Of a DNA stretch of 64,000 nt, positions 26,381 to 35,641 are shown piece by piece. The DNA is from JAVVHH01 sp963835135 (GTDB lineage Bacteria; Pseudomonadota; Alphaproteobacteria; Acetobacterales; Acetobacteraceae): positions 1,116,001 through 1,180,000 of the forward strand of contig CAWIEF010000003.1 of the NCBI GenBank assembly GCA_963835135.1, written 5' to 3'. The first letter of the stretch is position 1. Each line of letters starts with the position of its first letter. Made by a program: the position numbers and the translations under genes. Below the pieces are notes generated by a model, which did not search any database, was not told the DNA's origin, and worked only from the letters and a program-made list of their open reading frames with translations.

Positions 26381-26562
26381 CCTCGTCTGAAACTGGGCCA
26401 CCACTCGGCCCCCGCACTGAGGCGTCTATTGCCACGGTGAGCCGGATCGACATAGGCCTGAGGATAGAGGGCGAAGCACCTTTGGAATGCGCGCACCTGA
26501 GATTTCTACATCCATTCGCCCGTATCTTTGATACGCTTCCGCAGTGTTCTTCCACGTGGCGC

Positions 26563-26568
26563 AAGGAG
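26563..26568 (+). promoter_or_regulatory. Ribosome binding site that fixes the cupin gene start
   Basis: AAGGAG sits seven bases before ATG 26576, which selects this start over the upstream in-frame ATG at 26528. Confidence 0.75.
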
Positions 26569-26575
26569 CAAGGTG

Positions 26576-27193
26576 ATGGGATCGCGGGTAGCGTGCCGTG
26601 CGAGAATTGTCGGCGTCGTATTCGCCTGGCTTGTCGCGGGGCTGCCATCAGCTCCGGTCGCGACGGCACAGGGGACCTACGTCATCAAGCCGGTGACGGA
26701 ACGGCGACTGAAGGAATTACCGGCTGGAGCACTCTACTGGCGGATCGAGCAGTTCCGAACACTCCCCGAGGCGCAGACCGCCGCTGGTCCAACGTCACTG
26801 GCGGCCGACATCGCCGGGACAGCATGGCTCTTCACGCTCGGCCCGAAGGACGATGTCGCGGCCGGCGTGAACAAGGCCGTTGAGATCGGCCCCCTGCCAC
26901 GCATCGAGGCACCCGAATATTTGCTGCGGATCAATTACGTTGTCGGACCGCCGGGTGCCAAGACCGCCGTCCATACGCATCCGGGCTCCGAGACCTTCTA
27001 TGTATTGACCGGGCAACTCGGGCAAAAGACCCCGCACGGTGTCTCGCGTGTCGAGGCGGGCCAATCAATGGCAGGGCACAGCCCGGGCATGCCCATGGAG
27101 GTCTCCAGCGCCGGCACGACCGAGCTGACGGCTCTCGTCATGTTCGTCGTGGATGCGACCAAGCCATTCTCCTCGCCCGCGCAGTTGGATTAG
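26576..27193 (+). CDS. Exported cupin domain protein
   Basis: This 205-residue protein starts with a signal peptide (ARIVGVVFAWLVAGLPS, cleavage near VATAQG). The second half is a cupin barrel: HTHPGSETFYVLTGQLG near residues 132-148 gives two of the metal-ligand His and the Glu, but the second cupin motif lacks an obvious His beyond GHSPGMPM. It may be a small periplasmic metal-binding barrel; substrate and role are unknown. The gene stands alone between divergent and convergent minus-strand genes, with 195 bases in front in which I see no clear promoter. Codon use is slightly less GC-rich than its neighbours. Confidence 0.82.
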   Translation: MGSRVACRARIVGVVFAWLVAGLPSAPVATAQGTYVIKPVTERRLKELPAGALYWRIEQFRTLPEAQTAAGPTSLAADIAGTAWLFTLGPKDDVAAGVNKAVEIGPLPRIEAPEYLLRINYVVGPPGAKTAVHTHPGSETFYVLTGQLGQKTPHGVSRVEAGQSMAGHSPGMPMEVSSAGTTELTALVMFVVDATKPFSSPAQLD

Positions 27194-27222
27194 CGAGCGT
27201 GACCCAAGTTGCCCGTTGACCA

Positions 27223-28266
27223 TCAGGCCCCCTCCGCGATCGCCCACGCCCGTCGCGCCAAGCTGCGGAACCGCTCGCCCGCCTGCGCCGCGCGCGCGTC
27301 GGCGGCGTTGCCGTCCAGCGCCCGCCGATACACCCCCGCCACGATCGCCGCCCAGCGGAATAGCGAGAACACAACGAAGTAGTCCAACGTCGTCGGCATC
27401 GGCCGGCCCGCGTGCCGGCAGTAATCGGCCACGAACTCCGCCTCGGTCGGCAACCCCTCCACGTCGAGCCCGAGCAGCCCCATCTGCGCCGGCGGCAGCC
27501 GCCACGGGATGCAGCAATAGGCCAGGTCGGCCAGCGGGTGACCGAGCGTGGACAACTCCCAGTCCAAGATCGCGATGACCCGCGGCTCGGCCGGCTCGAC
27601 GATCAGGTTGCCGAGCCGATAGTCCCCATGCGCGATCGCCGTTTCGTCAGGGACCGGGGGGTGCCGCTCCAGCCAGGTGATGAGGTTGTCCATCGCCGGC
27701 TCCGGCTCCAGATTGGTCGCGCGATACTGCCGGGTCCAGCGCTCGATCTGCCGCGGCACGTAATGGGTCGGGCGTCCATAATCGCCCAACCCGACCGCCG
27801 CGGGCTCGACCCGGTGCAAGCGCGCCAACACCGCGGCCATGTCCTCGAACGCCGCGCGCCGATGCGCCGGGTCGACGCCGGGCATCGACCGGTCCGTGTA
27901 GATCCGCCCGGCCAGGTAATCCATGACGAAGAACGCCGTGCCGATCACCTCGGTGTCCTCGCACAGCAGCCGCATCCGCGGCACCGGCACGTCCGTTGGC
28001 CCGAGCGCCTGCATCACCCGGTATTCGCGCTCGACCGCATGCGCCGAGGCGAGCAGCACGCCGGGTGGCTTCTTGCGCAACACATAGGCCGCTTCCGGCG
28101 TCTGCAGATGGAAGGTCGGGTTGGACTGCCCGCCCTGGAACTGCCGGATGACGCAACCGCCCTCCATCCCCGGCAGCCGTCCCGTCAGATACCGCCGCAG
28201 CGCGTCCTCGTCGAAGCGGTGGTTCGGCAGGACCGGAACCAACTCCGGCCCACCTGGATCAGGCAT
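27223..28266 (-). CDS. Phosphotransferase family protein (ACAD10-like kinase domain)
   Basis: This 347-residue protein is of the aminoglycoside phosphotransferase/APH fold. The nucleotide region has GGQSNPTFHLQT and YVLRKKPPG near residues 48-70, the catalytic loop is AHGDYRLGN near 208-216, and the metal-binding motif is ILDWELSTLGHPLADLAY near 230. Such genes nearly always adjoin acyl-CoA dehydrogenases, as here: it starts eight bases inside the dehydrogenase stop. In animal ACAD10/11 the same two domains are fused and act on 4-hydroxy-acyl-CoAs; a like role here is inference. ATG 28266 was chosen as the start because it follows the coupling overlap. Confidence 0.91.
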   Translation of the reverse strand: MPDPGGPELVPVLPNHRFDEDALRRYLTGRLPGMEGGCVIRQFQGGQSNPTFHLQTPEAAYVLRKKPPGVLLASAHAVEREYRVMQALGPTDVPVPRMRLLCEDTEVIGTAFFVMDYLAGRIYTDRSMPGVDPAHRRAAFEDMAAVLARLHRVEPAAVGLGDYGRPTHYVPRQIERWTRQYRATNLEPEPAMDNLITWLERHPPVPDETAIAHGDYRLGNLIVEPAEPRVIAILDWELSTLGHPLADLAYCCIPWRLPPAQMGLLGLDVEGLPTEAEFVADYCRHAGRPMPTTLDYFVVFSLFRWAAIVAGVYRRALDGNAADARAAQAGERFRSLARRAWAIAEGA

Positions 28267-29485
28267 GGTTGCGCGCCGGCCGATACTTCGCCAGTTCCTG
28301 CCGCCCGAGCTGGTGGCGATGCACCTCGTCCGGCCCATCCACGATCCGCAGCGTCCGGGCGTACTTATACATATAACCGAGCCCGAAATCGTTCGACACG
28401 CCGGCCGCCCCGAACGCCTGGATCGCCCGGTCCACCACCTCGCCCGCCATGGTCGCCGCCGCCACCTTGATCTCGGCGATCTCGCGCCGGCTCTCCTTGT
28501 TGCCCACCGTGTCCATCTTCCAGGCCGCGTGCAGCACCAGCAGGCGGGTCTGGTCGATCTGGATGCGGCTGTTGGCGATGCGCTCGATCATCACGCCCTG
28601 ATCGGCGATCGCCTTGCCGAACGTGCTGCGCCCGACCAGCCGCTGGCACATCATCTCCAGCGCCCGCTCCGCCAACCCGACCGCTCGCATGCAGTGATGG
28701 ATCCGCCCCGGCCCCAGCCGCCCCTGCGCGATCTCGAAGCCGCGACCCTCGCCGAGCAGGATGTTCTCCGCCGGCACCCGGACATTGGTGAAGCTGATCT
28801 CGCCGTGCCCGTGCGGCGCGTCGTCGTAGCCGAACACCGGCAGCATCCGCTCGATCGTCACACCCTTCGTGTCCGCCGGCACCAAGATCATCGATTGCTG
28901 GCGGTGCTTGTCCGGCCCGTCCGGATCGGTCTTGCCCATCACGATCAGGATCTTGCACCGCGGATCGCCCGACCCGGACGACCACCATTTCCGCCCGTTG
29001 ATGACGTAGTCCCCGCCGTCGCGCGTGATGGTGCACTGGATGTTGGTCGCGTCCGACGACGCAACATCCGGCTCCGTCATGCAGAAGCACGAGCGGATCT
29101 CGCCCCGCAGCAGCGGCTCCAGCCACTCCTGCTTCTGCGCTGCCGTCCCGTAGCGGTCGATCGTCTCCATGTTGCCCGTGTCCGGCGCGGAGCAGTTGAA
29201 CACCTCGGACGACCACTGCACCCGGCCCATCACCTCGGCCAGCGGCGCATAGTCCACGTTCGACAGCCCGGCCCCACGCTCGCTATGCGGCAAGAACAGG
29301 TTCCACAGCCCGGCCGCCCGCGCCGCCGGCTTCAGCCGCTCGACCACCGGCACCGGCTGCCAGCGATCGGCCATCGCCGCCTGCTCCTCCTTGTAGGTCT
29401 TCTCGTTCGGATAAATGTGCTCGTCCATGAACGCCTGGAGCCGCTCGAGCAGCTCCTCCGCCTTCGGGCTGTGACTGAAGTCCAC
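28259..29485 (-). CDS. Acyl-CoA dehydrogenase
   Basis: This 408-residue FAD-dependent acyl-CoA dehydrogenase is of the ACAD10/11-like group. It opens HSPKAEELLERLQAFMDEHI, has the FAD-binding CFCMTEPDVASSDATN near residue 132-147, NGRKWWSSGSGDPRCKI, and the late AAGVSNDFGLGYMYKYARTL and VHRHQLGRQEL stretches. It introduces a trans-2 double bond into acyl-CoA during beta-oxidation. It is first in a pair with the phosphotransferase gene. A 92-base inverted repeat lies just upstream. The acyl-chain specificity cannot be read. Confidence 0.94.
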   Translation of the reverse strand: MDFSHSPKAEELLERLQAFMDEHIYPNEKTYKEEQAAMADRWQPVPVVERLKPAARAAGLWNLFLPHSERGAGLSNVDYAPLAEVMGRVQWSSEVFNCSAPDTGNMETIDRYGTAAQKQEWLEPLLRGEIRSCFCMTEPDVASSDATNIQCTITRDGGDYVINGRKWWSSGSGDPRCKILIVMGKTDPDGPDKHRQQSMILVPADTKGVTIERMLPVFGYDDAPHGHGEISFTNVRVPAENILLGEGRGFEIAQGRLGPGRIHHCMRAVGLAERALEMMCQRLVGRSTFGKAIADQGVMIERIANSRIQIDQTRLLVLHAAWKMDTVGNKESRREIAEIKVAAATMAGEVVDRAIQAFGAAGVSNDFGLGYMYKYARTLRIVDGPDEVHRHQLGRQELAKYRPARNHA

Positions 29486-29515
29486 GCTGCGATCTCCTCT
29501 GATTTAGTCTCTCTC

Positions 29516-29607
29516 CGTCATCGCGAGCCGCAGCGCGGCGTGGCGATCCGTCGGCACCGAGCGTCCGTGCCGATGGATTGCCGCGGCGCAAGCGCCTCGC
29601 AATGACG
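29516..29607. repeat. Imperfect inverted repeat, CGTCATCGCGAG type
   Basis: The left arm CGTCATCGCGAGCCGCAGCG and the right arm ending CGCAAGCGCCTCGCAATGACG are near-complements around a short centre, with GGCGATCC/GGATTGCC as inner arms. It is the only occupant of the 126-base gap between the acyl-CoA dehydrogenase and quinone reductase genes. A short partial relative of the left arm is seen near 45898. It looks like a dispersed intergenic palindrome, different in sequence from the CCCTCTCCC family. Confidence 0.75.
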
Positions 29608-29611
29608 AAGT

Positions 29612-30577
29612 TTAGGTAGGTGTGATCAAGATCTTGCCGACGGTCCGCCGCGCCCCGAGCGCGTCGAGCGCGTCCTGCGCCCGATCGAGCCCGAACCGCC
29701 CTCCGATCAGCGGCGCCAGCTTGCCGGCGCGATAGAGGTCCAGCACCTCCCGCCCCACCCGCGCCGCCGTCTCGGGCTCTCGGGTCCGCGTCTCGCCCCA
29801 GAATACGCCCAATGCGGTCGCCTCCTTCAGCAACAGCCGGTTCGCGGCAAGCGCCGTGATCGGCCCGCCCGCGAACCCGATCACCAGATATCGCCCGCGC
29901 CAGGCCAACGCACGCAAGCTCTGCTCGCCGACACTGCCGCCCACCGGGTCATACACGACATCGACCCCGCCGGGAAAACTCGCCCGCACGGTGTCGATCC
30001 AGTCCACCGCGGAATAGTCGATCACCACCTCCGCCCCGAGCGCCCGGCACGTCTCCAACTTCTCCGCCGACCCGGCCGTCGCGATCACCCGGCACCCCGC
30101 CGCCACGGCGATCTGCACCGCAGCACTGCCGACGCCGCCCGCCGCCGCATGCACCAGCACGGTCTCGCCCGCTCGGATCGCCGCCCGCCCGTGCAGCGCG
30201 TGATACGACGTCGGATAGTTGATCCCGAGCAGCACCAGCGCTGCCTCCGATGGCACGTCGTCCGGGATCGCCCGCGCCGCCGCGCCCGGCACCAACGCCC
30301 GCTCCGCGAAACCGCCGCTCGGCAGACCCGCGAACACGCGCTGCCCCGGCCTGAGCGCCGCCCCCTCGCCCGCCTTGAGGATCGTTCCCGCGATCTCGAC
30401 GCCCGGCGTGAACGGCAGCGGCGGCTTGCGCTGATACGTGCCCTTGATCATCAGGATGTCGGAGAAGTTCACCCCCGCCGCGTCCACCCGGACGACATAC
30501 GTCCCAGCCTCGGCCACCGGCTCCGCCCGCGCCCCGAATGCCATCCGGCCGAGCTCCTCGACGATCCACGCCCGCAT
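29612..30577 (-). CDS. NADPH:quinone oxidoreductase family protein (zinc-free MDR)
   Basis: This 321-residue medium-chain dehydrogenase/reductase has the quinone reductase pattern. It shows VNFSDILMIKGTYQRKPPLP near residue 35-54, the VLVHAAAGGVGSAAVQIAVA nucleotide fold near 140-158, and VDVVYDPVGG. The zinc-ligand Cys residues of alcohol dehydrogenases are absent. The start is ATG 30577, overlapping the stop of the acyl-CoA synthetase by one base; GTG 30580 is an alternative. It likely reduces a quinone or enoyl compound with NADPH; its place in a lipid-catabolic cluster suggests an enoyl substrate. Confidence 0.91.
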   Translation of the reverse strand: MRAWIVEELGRMAFGARAEPVAEAGTYVVRVDAAGVNFSDILMIKGTYQRKPPLPFTPGVEIAGTILKAGEGAALRPGQRVFAGLPSGGFAERALVPGAAARAIPDDVPSEAALVLLGINYPTSYHALHGRAAIRAGETVLVHAAAGGVGSAAVQIAVAAGCRVIATAGSAEKLETCRALGAEVVIDYSAVDWIDTVRASFPGGVDVVYDPVGGSVGEQSLRALAWRGRYLVIGFAGGPITALAANRLLLKEATALGVFWGETRTREPETAARVGREVLDLYRAGKLAPLIGGRFGLDRAQDALDALGARRTVGKILITPT

Positions 30578-32685
30578 CACGCTCTCACGAGCAGCGCGTC
30601 GACGGCGATGATCCGGCCTCCGCTCGCGATCAGCGGATTGATCTCCATTTCGCTGGCCTCACTGGCCAGGTCGGCCGCCAACTCCGAAAACCGCGCCACG
30701 ACCTCAGCCAGTCGCTCTCGATCCACCGCCGCACTGCCCCGAAACCCGTCCAAGACCGCTCCCGCCTTCAGCGTCCCGAGCATCGCCAGCGCCTCATCCG
30801 CCGTCACCGGCGCCAGCGCCAGCGCTGTGTCACGCAACAGCTCGACGAACACGCCCCCGAGCCCGACCACGACGAGCGGCCCGAACTGCGGATCGACCCG
30901 CGCGCCGACCATGATTTCCACGCCCTTGCCCACCATGGGCTGCACGACCAGCCCGGCCAGCCCGGGCGTGCCCAGCATCGCCGTCGCCGCCGCGCGCACC
31001 GACATGTCGTCGCGAAGATCGAGCCGCACCAGCCCGGCCTCCGTCTTGTGCTGGATCGCCGGATGCTCGCCCTTCAATACCACCGGGAACCCGACCGACA
31101 CCGCGGCCGCGGCCGCGGCCTCCGCGGTCTTGACGAATGTGTCCGCCACGACGGGGATGCCGTAGAGCGCAACGATCGCCTTGGCTTCCCGCTCCGTCAG
31201 GCTCCGGCCCGCCGCTTTCAGCAGCGCCCGTGCCTGCTCCGCCGCCTCCGCCGGCGACGCGCGGCCGGCACTCCGGCTCTCGGCACGCAACGCGTGCCGC
31301 CGGTTCCATGACGCCAGGACCGCGAAGCAACGGTCCATCGAGTGGAACAAGCAGAGGTATGGATCGGCCTCGATCTCGCGCGCGCCGGGTCCGCCAAGCC
31401 ACTCCGGGACCCAGACGCTGCAGACGATCTTGCCGTTGTCCCGCGCCGCCGCCGCGAAGGTGGGCAGCCGCGCGGTCGCTGCCGCATAGGCGTAGCCCTG
31501 TGTCGTCACCAGCGCGGCATAGACCGGATCGGACAGCAGCGCCTGCGTGCAGGCGGCCAACCCGGCGGGATCGCTGATCGCCTGCGCGGTCACGTCGCAC
31601 GGGTTGCGGGGCGAGCCGTATTCGGGGACGTGCGTCGCCAGCACGGCCACCCCGGCGGGCCCGGGCTGCGGCAGCGCGACGCCGTGCCGCTCCGCCTTGT
31701 CCGCCGCCATGATCACCGCGCCGCCCGACGTCGCGATCACCGCGACGCCCGGCGCGGTCGGCGCCGGCGCCTTGGCGAAGAACGCAGCCGCCTCCACCAG
31801 CGCCTCGAGATCGTCCACCTGGATCACGCCCGCCCGCGCGAACGCCGCCCGATACGCGGCCCCTGACCCGGCCAGCGACCCCGTATGCGACAGCGCCGCC
31901 CGCGCGCCCTCCTCGCCGGTCGCCATCTTATACATCACCAGCGGCTTGTCCGCCGCCCACGCCAGCTCGGCCGCCGCGATCATCCGCCCGGGATCGGCCA
32001 TGCCCTCGAACACGCAGGCGATCGCCCGGCAATGCGGGTCCGTCGCCAGATAGGCGACCTCGTCGGCCACGTCGACGTCGCACGAATTGCCCGCCGTCAA
32101 CACGTGGCTGACCGACACGCCGCGCTCGATCGCCTGGCTCAGCGCGAACCCCAGCGAGCCCGATTGGCTGACGATACCGATCGCATGCGGCGCCAGGGCC
32201 CGCCGCTCCGGCATGGCCGAAAACGTCAGCCCGGCCCCAATGGCGTAGTTGACCAGCCCGATCGTGTTCGGCCCCACCAGCCGCATGTCGGCCTCGGCCG
32301 CCATCGCCACCAGCCGCGCCTGCAACGCCGCATGCTCCGGCTTGCCCGTCTCCGCGAACCCGGCCGCGAGGATCACGACCGCTCCCACGCCCAACCGCGC
32401 GCATTCCGCCACGATCGGCTCGACCGCCTCCCGCCCGGTCGCCACGACGACGCAGTCCGGTACCTCCGGCAGCGCCGCCAGGCTCGCATGGCACGGTCGC
32501 CCGCCCAGCTCCTGATATTTACCGTTGACCTGATATAGCCGGCCATCGAATCCGGCCATGTTCGCCATGACCCGGCTCCCGAACGCCCCCGCGCGCTCCG
32601 ACACCCCAATGACCGCCACGCTCGCCGGCGTGATCAGCCGCGCCAACCGCTCGCGCGCATACGGCTCCCGCCGTCCGTCACCCAT
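30577..32685 (-). CDS. ADP-forming acyl-CoA synthetase (acetate-CoA ligase family)
   Basis: This 702-residue protein has the full NDP-forming acyl-CoA synthetase architecture. An N-terminal CoA-binding fold (SVAVIGVSERAGAFGSRV near residue 18) is followed by succinyl-CoA-synthetase-like domains (GIVSQSGSLGFALSQA; ALSHTGSLAGSGAAYRAAF with the phosphorylated His) and a C-terminal ATP-grasp domain (VVLKGEHPAIQHKTEAGLV; AEEMEIN-like region near the end reads ASEMEINPLIA). It activates a carboxylic acid to its CoA thioester or runs in reverse to make ATP. It leads the pair with the quinone reductase. Confidence 0.93.
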   Translation of the reverse strand: MGDGRREPYARERLARLITPASVAVIGVSERAGAFGSRVMANMAGFDGRLYQVNGKYQELGGRPCHASLAALPEVPDCVVVATGREAVEPIVAECARLGVGAVVILAAGFAETGKPEHAALQARLVAMAAEADMRLVGPNTIGLVNYAIGAGLTFSAMPERRALAPHAIGIVSQSGSLGFALSQAIERGVSVSHVLTAGNSCDVDVADEVAYLATDPHCRAIACVFEGMADPGRMIAAAELAWAADKPLVMYKMATGEEGARAALSHTGSLAGSGAAYRAAFARAGVIQVDDLEALVEAAAFFAKAPAPTAPGVAVIATSGGAVIMAADKAERHGVALPQPGPAGVAVLATHVPEYGSPRNPCDVTAQAISDPAGLAACTQALLSDPVYAALVTTQGYAYAAATARLPTFAAAARDNGKIVCSVWVPEWLGGPGAREIEADPYLCLFHSMDRCFAVLASWNRRHALRAESRSAGRASPAEAAEQARALLKAAGRSLTEREAKAIVALYGIPVVADTFVKTAEAAAAAAVSVGFPVVLKGEHPAIQHKTEAGLVRLDLRDDMSVRAAATAMLGTPGLAGLVVQPMVGKGVEIMVGARVDPQFGPLVVVGLGGVFVELLRDTALALAPVTADEALAMLGTLKAGAVLDGFRGSAAVDRERLAEVVARFSELAADLASEASEMEINPLIASGGRIIAVDALLVRA

Positions 32686-32914
32686 CGATCGTCTCTCCCC
32701 GCTCGGTCTTTCGCCGACACGTCATGCTCGCCCGATCGCGCAAGGCTGTAAACGGGGACAACGCAGGCAGGTAAACGCCAATCCAAGGCGTACGGTCAAG
32801 CAGGGTGGCGAGCCCGCATTACCGAGTCGACAGCAGTTTGAGCCGGAGTAGAAACGACTTGCGTACGTGTAGTACGCTGCCTACCATGAAGCATCCATGG
32901 GGAGCGTGGCAGAC

Positions 32915-33472
32915 ATGAGTAGAGTGTTAGCAGTCGCCACTATGGTTTTCTCAGTCGGAGCCGTCACACCATCATTGGCGCCGGCGCAACCGGCACCGGC
33001 GCGCGCAGCCGATGCTAAGATGATCGCAAATGCCCGGTCGGCAGGTCCAAACGAGATCTCACGAGATGCCACCATCGTGGCGATGGACGGCGACAAACTG
33101 CGCGTGCTCTTCAAGGGCAGTGGCGCGTTCACTTGCGTGCCCGATGATCCTGGATCCCCAGGCAACGATCCGATGTGTCTGGATCGAAATGCAATGGAGT
33201 GGCTCAACGCCTGGATGGAGCACCGCGATGCTCCCAAGGGTAAGTTGGGGCTCGTCTACATGCTTCAGGGCGGCTCCGACGCGAGTAACAGCGACCCATT
33301 CGCGACGACTCCACCCGCTGGCCAGAAATGGGTGACGACGGGTCCGCACGTCATGGTCGTGGGTATGGCGGGATCACTCGGCGACTTGCCGAAAACACCG
33401 GATAATCCCAAGAAGCCCTTCATCATGTGGGGTGGTTCATCATACGAGCACATCATGATGCCGGTGAAATGA
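32915..33472 (+). CDS. Exported protein of unknown function
   Basis: This 185-residue protein has a signal peptide (SRVLAVATMVFSVGAV, cleavage near APARAAD). The mature part contains DATIVAMDGDKLRVLFKGSG, a CVPDDPGSPGNDPMC segment with two Cys that could form a disulfide, LNAWMEHRDAPKGKLG, and a conserved-looking tail with PFIMWGGSSYEHIMMPVK. I do not recognise a named family. The start at 32915 has GGGGAG ten bases upstream; ATG 32897 is also possible. The base composition is clearly less GC-rich than the neighbours, so it may have been acquired. It stands alone, after a 229-base gap with no other feature that I can see. Confidence 0.78.
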   Translation: MSRVLAVATMVFSVGAVTPSLAPAQPAPARAADAKMIANARSAGPNEISRDATIVAMDGDKLRVLFKGSGAFTCVPDDPGSPGNDPMCLDRNAMEWLNAWMEHRDAPKGKLGLVYMLQGGSDASNSDPFATTPPAGQKWVTTGPHVMVVGMAGSLGDLPKTPDNPKKPFIMWGGSSYEHIMMPVK

Positions 33473-33513
33473 GCGCCCTTATTGCTGAACGACGATAACA
33501 AGGAAAACGCGCC

Positions 33514-34740
33514 CTAAGCAGTGCGCAACCGCTCCACCCGCAACGGCACCGGCGGATGGCTGAAACTGACGAGCGCATACAGCGGGTCCGGCGTCAGCGT
33601 GCTCGCATTGTCGCGCGATAGCCGCACCAGCGCCGACGCCATCGGCCCCGCCCCCACCATCCGCCGCGCGAAATCGTCCGCCTGATATTCGTGCCGGCGG
33701 CTGACCCAGTTCGCCGCGATCGAGAGCAACGGGTCGGCCATCTGGATCAGCACGACACACACGAGCAGCGCCAGCGCGTCGTCCCTGTGCGTGATCCCGA
33801 AGCTCGGCAGCAACCAGGGCTGGTGGCTCAGCACGCCGAGCGCGAAGCAGCCGGCGAACAGCACCAGCACGGATTGCGCCATGCCGTACCAGATGTGGTT
33901 CAACTTGAAATGACCTAGTTCGTGCGCCAACACGGCCTCGAGCTCGGCCTCGCTGTTCTTGGCGATCAGCGTGTCGAACAGCACGATCCGTTTGCTGCGC
34001 CCCAACCCGGTAAAATACGCGTTGCCGTGCGCCGACCGCTTGGACGCATCCATCACGAACAGCCCGGCCGCCGCAAAACCGCAGCGCTGCAGCAGCCCCT
34101 CGATCCGCGTCCGCAAGCTGCCCTCGAGCGGGCTGAACGTGTTGAACAGCGGCGCGATCCAGCGCGGGAACACCTCCACCATCGCCAACATCAACAGCAC
34201 CAGCCCGGCCCACGCCCAAATCCACCAAGCGCCCGCCGACTGCATCAGCCAGAGCAGCCCGTACAGCAGCGGCACGCCCACGATCAGCGCCAGCGCCGCG
34301 CCTTTCAGCCGGTCGGCCACGAACCGCAGCGGTGTCGTCCGATTGAAGCCGAACCGCCGCTCGACCCCAAACGTGCGCACCAGCGCCAACGGCAGTCCGA
34401 TCAACGTCGAGATCGCTCCCACCGCGAGCAGGAACGCCACGCTCCGCGTCAATCCCGGCGCCACCGCGGCGCCCACAGCCCCGAACACCAGGTCATATCC
34501 GGCCCACGCCCATCCGAGCGCCACCACCAGCCCGACCACCGAACCGGCGGCCCGCAGCCGCAGCCGCGCCCGCTCGTAATCCGCCGCGCGCTGATGCTCC
34601 GCGAGGCTGACCTCCGCCGCGAACGCGGCCGGCACCGCGCCGCGATGCCGCGCGACCGTGGCGGCCTGTTTGGCCATCAACGCCAAGAACGCCGCCGTGG
34701 TCAGCGCCGAAACTACCGTGAACAGGATCAGAAGCGACAT
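33514..34740 (-). CDS. M48 family zinc metallopeptidase (Ste24/CAAX-protease-like)
   Basis: This 408-residue membrane protease is of the M48 family. It begins with a membrane segment (LLILFTVVSALTTAAFLALM), has several further hydrophobic stretches before the active site, and carries the zinc motif in VLAHELGHFKLNH near residues 266-278; FGFNRTTP near 148 is typical of Ste24-like members. ATG 34740 was chosen as the start because the upstream extension only reads through palindromic repeats. It likely degrades or matures membrane proteins. No partner is adjacent. Confidence 0.92.
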   Translation of the reverse strand: MSLLILFTVVSALTTAAFLALMAKQAATVARHRGAVPAAFAAEVSLAEHQRAADYERARLRLRAAGSVVGLVVALGWAWAGYDLVFGAVGAAVAPGLTRSVAFLLAVGAISTLIGLPLALVRTFGVERRFGFNRTTPLRFVADRLKGAALALIVGVPLLYGLLWLMQSAGAWWIWAWAGLVLLMLAMVEVFPRWIAPLFNTFSPLEGSLRTRIEGLLQRCGFAAAGLFVMDASKRSAHGNAYFTGLGRSKRIVLFDTLIAKNSEAELEAVLAHELGHFKLNHIWYGMAQSVLVLFAGCFALGVLSHQPWLLPSFGITHRDDALALLVCVVLIQMADPLLSIAANWVSRRHEYQADDFARRMVGAGPMASALVRLSRDNASTLTPDPLYALVSFSHPPVPLRVERLRTA

Positions 34741-34763
34741 CTTGTGTAAACTCGTGTTCGGAG

Positions 34764-34842
34764 CCCTCTCCCGCTGGCGGGAGAGGGCTAGTGAGGGTGA
34801 AGCCACCAGCCCAAATGGGACCGCTCGCTGAACCCACCACCC
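34764..34842. repeat. REP-like palindrome with degenerate second arm
   Basis: GAGCCCTCTCCCGC and GCGGGAGAGGGCT form a near-perfect hairpin at about 34761-34789, followed by TGAGGGTG and, at the far end, CACCCTCA. This is the same layout as 22847-22949 with the second palindrome lost. It fills the gap between the M48 and class II aldolase genes. Confidence 0.78.
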
Positions 34843-35631
34843 TCAATCCGAGAACGACGCGTCGCTCCGCATCAGCCGCCGCTTGACGCTCTCCAGATGC
34901 AACCGGGCGCTGCCCGCGTCGGCCGCGCGCATTTGCGCCGCGACCCGGCGCGCGACGTCCGGCGCCACCGGGCACAGCGTCCGCCCCGTGCTCATCGCCT
35001 TGACCTGCACCTCGGCGGCCCGCTCCAGATAATACAGATCGTCCCATGCTTCCGCGATCGAGGCGCCCGTGACCATCACGCCGTGGTTGCGCATGAACAC
35101 CACGTCGGCGTCGCCGATCGTCGCCGCGATCCGCTCGCCCTCCGCGCCATCGAGCGCCAAGCCGTTATACGCCTCGTCCACCGCCGTCCGGCCATAGAAC
35201 TTCAGCGCCGTCTGCCCCGCCCACACCAGCGGCTCGCCCGCGACCATGCTCAACGCGGTCGCGTTCGGCATGTGCGTGTGGAACGCCGCCCGCGCCCTCG
35301 GCACCAGCTGGTGCACCCGGCCATGAATGTAGAACGCGGTCGCCTCCGGCTGCCCGTCCCCTTCGATCACGTTGCCGTCGAAGTCGCACATCAGCAGGCT
35401 CGAGGCCGTGATCTCGGCGAAGGCCAGCCCATACGGGTTGACCAGGAACAGATCGTCGCGCCCCGGCACCATGGCGGAGAAATGGTTGCAGATCCCCTCC
35501 TCGAAGCCGTGCTGGGCCGCCGCCCGGAAACACGCGGCCAGATCGACCCTCGCCTGCCGTAGCGCCGCAGCATCGATCTCGCCGAGATTGCTGCCGCGCC
35601 GGACCGTCTCAGCCTGAAACTCGTGTGCCAT
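34843..35631 (-). CDS. Class II aldolase/adducin family protein
   Basis: This 262-residue protein has the fold of fuculose-phosphate aldolase and related enzymes. Zinc-ligand His residues are visible in FHTHMPNATALSM near residue 117-129 and in FMRNHGVMVTG near 178; GICNHFSAMVPGRDD near 46 is the N-terminal signature. Many members without sugar-phosphate context are of unknown substrate, including ones annotated as 3-oxo-tetronate or hydroxy-acid related. No neighbouring gene indicates the substrate. Start ATG 35631 gives the usual length. Confidence 0.92.
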   Translation of the reverse strand: MAHEFQAETVRRGSNLGEIDAAALRQARVDLAACFRAAAQHGFEEGICNHFSAMVPGRDDLFLVNPYGLAFAEITASSLLMCDFDGNVIEGDGQPEATAFYIHGRVHQLVPRARAAFHTHMPNATALSMVAGEPLVWAGQTALKFYGRTAVDEAYNGLALDGAEGERIAATIGDADVVFMRNHGVMVTGASIAEAWDDLYYLERAAEVQVKAMSTGRTLCPVAPDVARRVAAQMRAADAGSARLHLESVKRRLMRSDASFSD

Positions 35632-35641
35632 CGCCTTGCTC

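Noticed and set aside
34740..34806. N-terminal extension of the M48 protease through the repeat
   Set aside because: The added residues only translate the palindrome; the natural membrane segment starts at 34740.
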